A stretch of 30,361 nt of DNA from Christensenella sp. UBA7102 (GTDB lineage: Bacteria; Bacillota; Clostridia; Christensenellales; UBA1750), in contig DKYK01000045.1 of assembly GCA_002492415.1 (NCBI GenBank), positions 551 to 30,911 of the forward strand, written 5' to 3'. The notes under the pieces are model-generated. The model was not told where the DNA came from. It saw only the letters and a program-made list of their open reading frames with translations, and did not search any database. Below, one piece after another: positions 7,166 to 12,896 of the stretch. The translations under genes were made by a program, and so were the position numbers. Numbering within the stretch: position 1 is the first letter of the stretch; the number at the start of each line of letters is the position of its first letter.

Positions 7166-7355
7166 CAAAGGTAAAAGTAGCCTCATAAACAGCACCCAGA
7201 ACAGATGCGATTTTCTCCAACTCGCTAGAAGTAAATTTACCTGTACGCATACGTTGATTAAATGCAGAGGGCGATGTCTCCAAATTCCGCGCAAGATCAG
7301 CTTCGCTCATATGTTTATATGCCAGTGCCATCCTAATTTTCTGCGTAATATCCAT
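7146..7355 (-). CDS. XRE-family repressor/antitoxin (69 aa)
   Basis: A 69-residue helix-turn-helix protein. MSEADLARNLETSPSAFNQR (residues ~16-35) is a standard XRE fold, and the ending FTFDDGTRI resembles a common family of short Clostridial repressors. GAGGAG lies about 8 bases before the ATG. It faces a divergent promoter pair, each carrying the palindrome AAGGAWATCCTT directly against the -10 element, so it most likely represses itself and the rightward small-gene operon. A P-loop toxin stump overlaps its 3' end, indicating that it was the antitoxin of a now broken pair. Regulation is inferred from the sites. Confidence 0.82.
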   Translation of the reverse strand: MDITQKIRMALAYKHMSEADLARNLETSPSAFNQRMRTGKFTSSELEKIASVLGAVYEATFTFDDGTRI

Positions 7356-7375
7356 TATATCATCTCCTCACGGTT

Positions 7376-7404
7376 AGTATAAAGGATATCCTTATCTAAG
7401 TCAA
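7376..7404 (-). promoter_or_regulatory. Leftward promoter with repressor operator (for the 7146-7355 gene)
   Basis: On the minus strand TTGACT (7404-7399), 17-bp spacer, TATACT (7381-7376). The last 12 bases of the spacer are the palindrome AAGGATATCCTT (7382-7393), directly abutting the -10. Confidence 0.85.
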
Positions 7405-7445
7405 GTAAATTCTAAAATTTATGTAGGATAATCTATAGTTTTCCC

Positions 7446-7474
7446 TTGACATTATCAAGGAAATCCTTTATAAT
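7446..7474 (+). promoter_or_regulatory. Rightward consensus promoter with repressor operator (small-gene operon)
   Basis: TTGACA (7446-7451), 17-bp spacer, TATAAT (7469-7474): a perfect consensus. The spacer ends in AAGGAAATCCTT (7457-7468), in the same position relative to the -10 as in the divergent promoter. Transcription would begin near 7481, ahead of the gene at 7520. Confidence 0.9.
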
Positions 7475-7519
7475 ATACTCACAAGTTAAAAAAACGCCCA
7501 AGCAAAGGAGGCTTACAAA

Positions 7520-7717
7520 ATGAAGCTAACCCAAATCATCGACCTGTTGGAATCAATCAGCGGACTGCTTGAAGATGCAGACGCAAACCTTAATCCGCCT
7601 GATCCAGACACGGACGCCATACAAAATGCGCTGCTCTACATTGACGAAGCCCAGTGCGAAACGCTCCTGCTCATAAACGAGCTGCAGCAACACCACACAC
7701 CATACGAGGAGGATTGA
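7520..7717 (+). CDS. Small acidic helical protein (65 aa), first gene of the operator-controlled operon
   Basis: A 65-residue acidic protein that I do not recognise. It consists of two amphipathic helices (KLTQIIDLLESISGLLEDAD and IQNALLYIDEAQCETLLLIN) joined by a Pro/Asp-rich linker (NPPDPDTD). It has no signal peptide or membrane segment. AAAGGAGG lies 10 bases upstream of the ATG. It is the first gene after the consensus promoter at 7446-7474 and is followed after 6 bases by three more very small genes. The HTH protein transcribed the other way should repress it. Confidence 0.7.
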   Translation: MKLTQIIDLLESISGLLEDADANLNPPDPDTDAIQNALLYIDEAQCETLLLINELQQHHTPYEED

Positions 7718-7723
7718 CCAATC

Positions 7724-7876
7724 GTGACTGACAAAGCGAAGCACGACAAGATGATCGAAGTTATCGTGGAAAGATTGCAACGCCTGTCCGCTGAGAATGT
7801 GCGAAAGGTGCTTGTCGTAACAACGACCCTGCTGGATATGCAGGAAGAACGGGAGGCGCACGAACATGAAGCATGA
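7724..7876 (+). CDS. Small helical protein 2 of the operon (50 aa)
   Basis: A 50-residue protein starting at GTG 7724, with GAGGAGG ending 11 bases upstream inside the end of the previous gene. Its core reads VIVERLQRLSAENVRKVLVV, a Leu/Val-patterned helix-turn-helix-like hairpin without an obvious DNA-binding signature. The same pattern (I/L-x-x-L-x-x-L, then R-K and a hydrophobic helix) recurs in the next two products, so these look like diverged paralogues. It overlaps the next gene by 11 bases (ATG 7866 inside its end). Function unknown. Confidence 0.6.
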   Translation: MTDKAKHDKMIEVIVERLQRLSAENVRKVLVVTTTLLDMQEEREAHEHEA

Positions 7877-7985
7877 CGGAAATACGTTGAAGATGATCGA
7901 AGCCACGTTAGAGAAACTGAGCCGCTTACCCCCGGCATACGCTCGCAAGGCAATGCTTTACGCGACCAGTTTGCGGAACATGTAG
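7866..7985 (+). CDS. Small helical protein 3 of the operon (39 aa)
   Basis: A 39-residue basic protein. TLEKLSRLPPAYARKAMLYA matches the spacing of the preceding product (ERLQRLSAENVRKVLVV). The ATG overlaps the end of the upstream gene, and a GGGAGG-like site lies 12 bases before it. The overlap suggests coupled translation. I do not recognise the protein; it may be one of the short companion peptides seen near XRE repressors in Clostridia. Confidence 0.5.
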   Translation: MKHDGNTLKMIEATLEKLSRLPPAYARKAMLYATSLRNM

Positions 7986-8004
7986 GGGGAAAGGAGGGAA
8001 AACT

Positions 8005-8094
8005 ATGATTGACATCATCACCGCTTCCATTAAGCACCTTGACGAACGTCGCCTGCGTCTTGTATGGGCTTTTATTCGCAGCCTTATGCGCTAA
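8005..8094 (+). CDS. Small helical protein 4 of the operon (29 aa)
   Basis: A 29-residue protein, IKHLDERRLRLVWAFIRSL being its core, with the same hydrophobic spacing as products 2 and 3. AAAGGAGGG lies 8 bases before the ATG, one of the strongest ribosome binding sites of the element, which argues that it is really translated. It is the last gene before a terminator at 8181. Function unknown. Confidence 0.55.
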   Translation: MIDIITASIKHLDERRLRLVWAFIRSLMR

Positions 8095-8180
8095 GAAGGT
8101 CTGGCAAGGCAAGCGCTTTTTGAGATCGCACAATTACAGCCCAAACATACCATTGTTCCATCACTTTGCATGAACTATAG

Positions 8181-8206
8181 GCCCGTACAAACCGTGTGGG
8201 CTTCTT
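8181..8206 (+). terminator. Terminator of the small-gene operon
   Basis: GCCCGTAC (8181-8188) pairs with GTGTGGGC (8194-8201), including two G-U pairs, over a 5-base loop, followed by TTCTT. It closes the transcript begun at 7446-7474. Confidence 0.6.
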
Positions 8207-8240
8207 AGCGTCCGCGAGTATACACTCTTCGTCCAATATC

Positions 8241-8323
8241 CCCCCAGTCTGAAAACTGCGTTTTAAGTAGGGAGTGACGAAGCAGAGGGGGCCCCGACAA
8301 AACAGCGTGCCTCGCGCGCGTGA
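8241..8323 (-). repeat. Antirepressor-leader repeat, copy 1
   Basis: About 83 bases resembling 9066-9148, including AAGTAGGGAG (8265), ACGAAGC (8277) and TCGCGCGCGTGA with the same order and nearly the same spacing. Copy 2 lies immediately upstream of an antirepressor start on the minus strand. Copy 1 has no such gene after it, so it may be the leader of a deleted second copy. Confidence 0.65.
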
Positions 8324-8395
8324 AGAAAGGGGTTCCTGAAACTTGTGATACCTCAAATGCATTTGCCCTGCAGTATGACTTTGCAATCTTTTTGC

Positions 8396-8424
8396 TTGAA
8401 TAGTCCACACCGCTTCTGTATAAT
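8396..8424 (+). promoter_or_regulatory. Promoter for a short transcript
   Basis: TTGAAT (8396-8401), 17-bp spacer, TATAAT (8419-8424). Transcription would start near 8431 and could end at the hairpin 8566-8594, giving an RNA of about 165 bases. Confidence 0.65.
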
Positions 8425-8436
8425 ATTAGCATCAAG

Positions 8437-8553
8437 ATGGCACAAGAGGTCATCTCAAGCGCGGAAATGGGAGGCTGTTTCAAATCGCAGTGTCCTATGG
8501 AGCTTATCGTGGGTTTGCGCAATAACCACAACTTGAATAGGCTGTATGTCTGA
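8437..8553 (+). other. Short transcript: small RNA or 38-aa ORF
   Basis: Between a good promoter (8396-8424) and a hairpin terminator (8566-8594) lies a 38-codon frame starting with ATG at 8437, only a few bases from the predicted transcription start and without a ribosome binding site. The peptide (MAQEVISSAEMGGCFKS at its N-terminus) is not recognised. It could be a leaderless small protein, or the transcript could act as an RNA. Neither is proven. Confidence 0.4.
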
Positions 8554-8565
8554 AAGAAAATGCGC

Positions 8566-8594
8566 AAAGCGCAGGGGGGTCTCTCCTGCGCTTT
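8566..8594 (+). terminator. Hairpin terminator of the short transcript
   Basis: AAAGCGCAGG (8566-8575) pairs perfectly with CCTGCGCTTT (8585-8594). The downstream T-run is weak (ACTTAT). Confidence 0.6.
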
Positions 8595-8608
8595 ACTTAT
8601 ACAAAGAT

Positions 8609-8703
8609 ATAAGGGGCTTGCGCTATGCCAGACCTTCTTCTCTCAAGCGCGCTTGCATGTGATTCTGTGGAGGCTGGTGCCGATATCGTGCTAGCCCCTT
8701 TAT
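8609..8703. ncRNA. Candidate structured RNA or long hairpin (~95 nt)
   Basis: ATAAGGGGCT (8609-8618) pairs with AGCCCCTTTAT (8693-8703, one bulged T). Inside, GCCAGACC (8627-8634) can pair with GGCTGGTGC (8672-8680), and a 12-base self-complementary segment CAAGCGCGCTTG (8644-8655) forms a third element. A nested three-stem layout like this is unlikely in random sequence. It lies between the short transcript and the antirepressor remnant. Strand and role are unknown, and I do not match it to a known RNA family. Confidence 0.4.
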
Positions 8704-8712
8704 TATGTAAAC

Positions 8713-9054
8713 TTACGTTCCCTGATCGGGGCATTTTTTGTTCAGGCGAGAGATGCGCACAGTACACAATCGCGCATGAATACTTTTCGACGCCGGGGGC
8801 TGCAGCATACAGATTTCTTTGGCCATGTCTATGGTGAGCTGGTGGTCATGCTGGGTTTGCGGCATTACAGTGCCATCTGCACGGTGGACAATTTTGTCCT
8901 CCGTGAAATAGTCCTGATTCTCGGCAAATCCATACTCGCACATGCGCGGGAACCACTTGTGATACGGTGTCTCGATCTCCAGCCGCTCGTGCAGCTCTCT
9001 TCCGGAAATCATGGGGTTGTCGGTGTCCTGCCGGACGATGGATAATGCGGTCAT
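8713..9054 (-). pseudogene. Truncated AntA-type phage antirepressor
   Basis: The first ~78 residues are a clear AntA/AntB-type N-terminal domain: ISGRELHERLEIETPYHKWF, FAENQDYFTEDKIV and HQLTIDMAKEICML. After CML the expected continuation (RTEKGKQ-like) is replaced by unrelated residues up to the stop at 8713, so the domain is cut near 8820. The start ATG at 9054 has GGGGGAG 7-8 bases upstream. Intact antirepressors of this kind inactivate phage repressors. Here only the N-terminal domain could be made. Confidence 0.8.
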
Positions 9055-9065
9055 GGATCACTACT

Positions 9066-9148
9066 CCCCCCGGTCAAAAATGCGGATTAAGTAGGGAGCA
9101 ACGAAGCGGTAGGGGTATACGACAGAACAGAACGCATCGCGCGCGTGA
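9066..9148 (-). repeat. Antirepressor-leader repeat, copy 2
   Basis: Related to 8241-8323 (offset 824 bases). It ends on the minus strand a few bases before the AntA ribosome binding site, so it forms the 5' leader of that gene. Shared blocks are AAGTAGGGAG (9089), ACGAAGC (9101), CGACAGAACAG and TCGCGCGCGTGA. A cis-acting RNA or protein-binding leader is possible. Confidence 0.65.
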
Positions 9149-9197
9149 GGAATAGTTGTTCGCTAAAGTATATTAATTATAATTTTATATCGTTTTA

Positions 9198-9240
9198 TTT
9201 GGGGACTATTTGGGGACTAAAGCCCCGAAAATAGTCCCCA
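9198..9240. repeat. Tandem and inverted TTTGGGGACTA repeats, probable integrase arm sites
   Basis: TTTGGGGACTA occurs in tandem at 9198-9208 and 9209-9219, and its complement TAGTCCCCA at 9232-9240. Short repeats of this type about 100 bp inside an attachment site are typical arm-type binding sites for tyrosine recombinases. Otherwise 9149-9335 is AT-rich and empty. Confidence 0.6.
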
Positions 9241-9335
9241 ATTCTCATTAAGTCACAATATGCGCATTCTTATTTTTACTTTAATTACAGGATTTTTTAA
9301 CACTTTATGGCACTGCACGATATGTCCCGTCCCCA

Positions 9336-9381
9336 ACTACGAATCAAAAGGTCGTGGGTTCGAATCCCTCCGGGCTCGCCA
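9336..9381 (+). other. attR: 3' end of tRNA-Arg(ACG) duplicated by integration
   Basis: The 46 bases from ACTACGAATCA through GGTTCGAATCC to the CCA end match the anticodon loop (CTACGAA, anticodon ACG at 9339-9341), variable loop, T arm and acceptor 3' strand of a tRNA-Arg. The bases upstream do not form the D arm or the 5' acceptor strand, so this is a partial copy, not a gene. A tRNA terminator follows at 9386. This fits an element integrated into the tRNA 3' end, with the intact tRNA lying left of the window beside the integrase. Confidence 0.85.
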
Positions 9382-9385
9382 AAGA

Positions 9386-9420
9386 AAGCTCCCTGAAACG
9401 TCAGTTTCAGGGAGCTTTTC
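9386..9420. terminator. Strong terminator (original tRNA terminator)
   Basis: AAGCTCCCTGAAAC (9386-9399), loop GTCA, GTTTCAGGGAGCTT (9404-9417): a perfect 14-bp stem followed by T residues. It marks the chromosomal side of the element and can also terminate the minus-strand dehydrogenase operon ending at 9438. Confidence 0.9.
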
Positions 9421-9437
9421 TATTTCCTCTGACGGAC

Positions 9438-10403
9438 TCAGTACAGCCAGTCGTGATGCACCGCTCCAGGAAGCACTTTTCCTGCCAGATAGGCATTCAG
9501 GTTTTCCTCGAACCAGACGGCATGCCGCTGCAGGTTGGCAAACAGACCGGCGTAATGCGGTGAAATCAGCACATTGTCCAGCTTCCACAGCGGATGATCC
9601 GGCGGCAGCGGTTCCGGATCCGTTACGTCCATCGCAGCAAAGGCGAGACGCCCGCTGCGCAGGCCCTCGACCATGGCGTCAGTGTCCACGATCGCCCCGC
9701 GCCCGATGTTCACCAGGCCGGCTCCGGGCTTCATCACCTCGAGCAGCCTTCTCCGGTTCATGAGGCCTCGGGTAAACTTGCCGCCTGGCAGACAGATCAA
9801 CACATAATCGCTTTGCGCAAGCGCATGGTCCAGCTCGTCCGACAGGGTGATGATCTCATCGAACGGGCCGAATGGCGCGCAGACCATGCGCTTGTAGCCG
9901 ATGATTTTTTTCGGTGAAAATCCCCTGATGGCCTTTGCCGTATGCGTGCCGATGTCGCCTGCGCCGAGGATCAGTACCGTTGCACCATAGATCTCCCCCT
10001 TGACGGGAAAGGTCTCCCACTTGCCGCACGACATGTTTTGGGCACAGCGGTCCAGGCCGCGCAGGCAGGCCAGCAGCAGCCCCATCGTGTGCTCGCCCAG
10101 CGTGATGTTATACATACCACGGCCGTTGCTGAAGGGGAAGTCTGGCCCCAAGTACCGGTCTATGATCGGGATCAGACCGTCCACGCCGGCGCCCATGTTA
10201 TGGATATACCGGCAATTTTTCAAATACGGGATCAGGTTGCCGCCGCCGTAGCAGAACAGCACCTCGCACGCCTCCAGCTCCTCGACGGGCGGCATTTCGA
10301 GTCGGCCATAGCTTCTGAAGGTGAACTGCGGAAATTTTCCGCGCAGATAGTCCAGCTGCTCCTGCTGCAAGGTCGTACTCATCACGATCAGTCTTTCATC
10401 CAT
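9438..10403 (-). CDS. D-2-hydroxyacid dehydrogenase family protein
   Basis: A 321-residue NAD(P)-dependent oxidoreductase of the D-isomer-specific 2-hydroxyacid dehydrogenase family, which interconverts 2-keto acids and D-2-hydroxy acids. The nucleotide-binding motif is GAGDIG (147-152). The catalytic triad is Arg235 (NIGRGAIVD), Glu264 (DPEPLPPDHPLW) and His283 (SPHYAG). Length is normal for the family. GGGAGGAG lies about 9 bases before the ATG, only 6 bases after the stop of the AraC regulator, so it is the last gene of the sugar-transport operon. It probably processes an acid derived from the imported substrate or reduces a keto acid; the substrate cannot be read from the sequence. Confidence 0.9.
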   Translation of the reverse strand: MDERLIVMSTTLQQEQLDYLRGKFPQFTFRSYGRLEMPPVEELEACEVLFCYGGGNLIPYLKNCRYIHNMGAGVDGLIPIIDRYLGPDFPFSNGRGMYNITLGEHTMGLLLACLRGLDRCAQNMSCGKWETFPVKGEIYGATVLILGAGDIGTHTAKAIRGFSPKKIIGYKRMVCAPFGPFDEIITLSDELDHALAQSDYVLICLPGGKFTRGLMNRRRLLEVMKPGAGLVNIGRGAIVDTDAMVEGLRSGRLAFAAMDVTDPEPLPPDHPLWKLDNVLISPHYAGLFANLQRHAVWFEENLNAYLAGKVLPGAVHHDWLY

Positions 10404-10409
10404 ACTCGT

Positions 10410-12713
10410 CTACTCCTCCCGATTGCTTTCGTTCCGGGTCGGTACACTGCTGTGCTGTCGGTATGCTCCGGGGGACATCCCCATCTCTTTTTTGAATGCG
10501 CGCATGAAAGTCTGCAGGTTTCCATAGCCGACGTGCTCGGCGATCTGCTGCAGGGACAGGCGCTCCACACCCGTCAGCAGCTCCTTGGCCCGATTGATGC
10601 GCAGGCGCGTCAGATAATTCTGCACGGTCATGCCGGTATACTCCTTGAAAATTCGCGAGATATGCGCTGCCGTCACGCCGAATTCCTGCTCCAGCAGGCT
10701 GGCGGAAAACTCCGGGTTTGTGTAGGACTGGTCGATATACTCCACCACGCGCCGACTCAGCTTGCTGCTTCCTGCCGCCTTTTTTTTCTCCATCACGGCC
10801 CGGTAGAGCAGTATGAAGTATGTATGCAGTATGCTCATGCACTCTCTACGGCTGTACGCCTGCTCCAGTGCGAACAGCACGCCGTACGGATACTCCTGTT
10901 GCAGCGTCTCCGTGCCGGCTTCAAACCGCGTCCCCACCTCCACGCCTCGGTATACCAGTTCGCTGTTGACCGCATCCACCATCACTCTGGAGAAATTGTA
11001 TTCCCCCATCTTGTCGTACAGCTCCCGCAGCATGTCCTCCAGCTTCTCCGCATAGCCCTCGCGCGTGATGTCCAGTATCTGCTGGATCTCGCCATGCACC
11101 TTCTGCAGGCTGACCTCATGCCTGGCGTGGCTGCGCACATACTGACAATCCACTATGCCGGGCATCTGATGCATCAGTGCGTCCTTCAGCGCGATCTTGG
11201 CCAGACGGTAGGATTCTGCGATCTGCTCGCACTGATCGCACACGCTTCCGACCCCTGCGCAGATCAGCAGTTCCTTCTGCACGCCCGCATGCTCCAGATA
11301 CGTGCGCGTATAGCTCTGCGCCTGTTTGTCGTCAAAATCTCGGCTGCCCGTTAGGATGAGCACGATGTTCTGCTCCTCCCCCTGGGTACACAGCGTCTGG
11401 ACCCAGTCGTCGCGCAGGGCTGTGAGGGTCTCCAGCATGTCTGCAGCGGTCAAGCGCTTCTCTCCCTCGTCCATCTGCTGCAAGACGACAACGCAATAGC
11501 AGCCGGTGTAGAAATTCAGCCCTGCCTGCAGGAGTTTTTCGGCGTGCTCCCTGTAGGAGGCAATGCGCCCCGGATAGAGCAGATCGCAGATCAGCTGATT
11601 GCACATTGCGAAGCGATAGGTATCCATCTGCTGGCGCATTTCCTCCAGATTCTGGCTCAGTTTCAGGAAGTGCGTGCGCAGCATCAGGAATTCGTCCGTA
11701 TTGAGCGTCTCCGCACTGTCTCCCAGGCTCAGCTTCATCTGCCTGATCAGCGAGCCGATGAACTCATAGGGCTTGGTCAGCAGGCGGAACAGGTAGACGC
11801 TGACGCCGATGCAATACACCACGATCACCAGCGCATAGATCAGCCCGATCGGCGAGAACAGCGAAAACGCGCCCGTTTTCGGGATGCGTATGACATAGCG
11901 CCAGCCGGTGTACTCGGACTGCATGGCGTATATGCTGGCGCTGGTGGGCAGCCACATGGGCATGATCTGGTTCTTCCGGGAGAGCACCTGTTTCAGGTAT
12001 TTTTCGCTCTCCATGCCCACTGTGAACAGCGGTTCATTTTGACTGTCGAACACAAAAAACTGCGACTTATCCGTTGGCAGCGAGCTGGTCAAGAAGCCCT
12101 CGAGCAGGCGCACGTCGATCAGCACCTTGATCGTGCCCATGGGCAGGGACGCCGTCAGCGGGTAGACGTACTGTTTGACCATCACGCGGTGCGGCGTAAA
12201 GCTCCTGTACCCTTCGTACAGCAGCATTTCGCCTCCATAGTCCCACTGGCTCTCGCGCATGCCAGCGCTCATCTGCTGCTCGACCCAATCCTTCTGTTCA
12301 AAGCCATCATACGGATACAGCGCCCCGTTGACATAGATGCGGTTCGCCTGCGGTGCAAACATATAGACGGAAACCGCATCCCCATACCGGTTCAGCAGCG
12401 AATCATAGAAGCGATCCAGGCTCAATTTCATTTTGTATTCGTCGATACTCTTGAGCTGGGGATAGGCATTGAAACGGTTGATCTGGTCGTTCTCGAGTAT
12501 GAATTCGTAGGTCATCCGGTCGGTGGTCTGCAGGACCGCGTCAATTTGCTGTATGTTCTGCTTCAGTATGACATCGCTGATATGACGGTGCTCTTCCGAT
12601 ACAAAGTATGCGGATCCCCACAGCAGCACAAGGCTGAATAGAAACGTGACGCACGCCAGCAGGATCAAACCGCTCTTGATGCGCCGGTTCAGGCAGATCT
12701 GTCGAAAGAACAT
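10410..12713 (-). CDS. Membrane-bound AraC-family sensor-regulator
   Basis: A 767-residue regulator of the two-TM AraC type found beside YtcQ/YtcP/LplB-type transporters. TM1 is at ~13-37 and TM2 at ~286-309, enclosing a ~250-residue extracytoplasmic Cache-like sensor domain. A cytoplasmic linker region follows, then the AraC double helix-turn-helix (~655-752), with the typical LSRRVVEYIDQSY start, FKEYTGMTVQNYL and IAEHVGYGNLQTFMRAFKKE. The start is ATG 12713 with AGGAGAGGAGG upstream; the frame is open 35 codons further but without signals. It sits between the solute-binding protein and dehydrogenase genes and probably activates the operon on sensing the substrate or the loaded binding protein. 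Confidence 0.92.
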   Translation of the reverse strand: MFFRQICLNRRIKSGLILLACVTFLFSLVLLWGSAYFVSEEHRHISDVILKQNIQQIDAVLQTTDRMTYEFILENDQINRFNAYPQLKSIDEYKMKLSLDRFYDSLLNRYGDAVSVYMFAPQANRIYVNGALYPYDGFEQKDWVEQQMSAGMRESQWDYGGEMLLYEGYRSFTPHRVMVKQYVYPLTASLPMGTIKVLIDVRLLEGFLTSSLPTDKSQFFVFDSQNEPLFTVGMESEKYLKQVLSRKNQIMPMWLPTSASIYAMQSEYTGWRYVIRIPKTGAFSLFSPIGLIYALVIVVYCIGVSVYLFRLLTKPYEFIGSLIRQMKLSLGDSAETLNTDEFLMLRTHFLKLSQNLEEMRQQMDTYRFAMCNQLICDLLYPGRIASYREHAEKLLQAGLNFYTGCYCVVVLQQMDEGEKRLTAADMLETLTALRDDWVQTLCTQGEEQNIVLILTGSRDFDDKQAQSYTRTYLEHAGVQKELLICAGVGSVCDQCEQIAESYRLAKIALKDALMHQMPGIVDCQYVRSHARHEVSLQKVHGEIQQILDITREGYAEKLEDMLRELYDKMGEYNFSRVMVDAVNSELVYRGVEVGTRFEAGTETLQQEYPYGVLFALEQAYSRRECMSILHTYFILLYRAVMEKKKAAGSSKLSRRVVEYIDQSYTNPEFSASLLEQEFGVTAAHISRIFKEYTGMTVQNYLTRLRINRAKELLTGVERLSLQQIAEHVGYGNLQTFMRAFKKEMGMSPGAYRQHSSVPTRNESNREE

Positions 12714-12803
12714 CGTTGCCCCTCCTCTCCTTTTGTTTGTTCTATTCCATACAGGCGGCGCTATGTCCTCTCTTTTCGCATCCGGCGTTCCATCACCAAA
12801 TTC

Positions 12804-12842
12804 AGCTGTCTGTCCCAACCCGGTCGATTGGGGCAGACAGCT
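12804..12842. promoter_or_regulatory. Intergenic hairpin between solute-binding protein and regulator genes
   Basis: AGCTGTCTGTCCCAA (12804-12818) pairs with TTGGGGCAGACAGCT (12828-12842), 15 bp with one wobble. It lies in the 183-bp gap downstream of the binding-protein gene. No T-run follows on either strand, so it more likely protects the upstream mRNA or attenuates than fully terminates. Confidence 0.6.
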
Positions 12843-12896
12843 CGTTCACGCTTCAGCCATCCCCTTGTTCTTCTCTTTACGCGTCATGCAGCCGAC

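Noticed and set aside
9336..9381. Functional tRNA-Arg gene
   Set aside because: Only the anticodon loop to CCA part is present; upstream bases cannot form the 5' acceptor strand or D arm.
9942..11354. 470-residue plus-strand frame opposite the dehydrogenase and AraC genes
   Set aside because: Antisense shadow of two well-identified genes and crosses their boundary.
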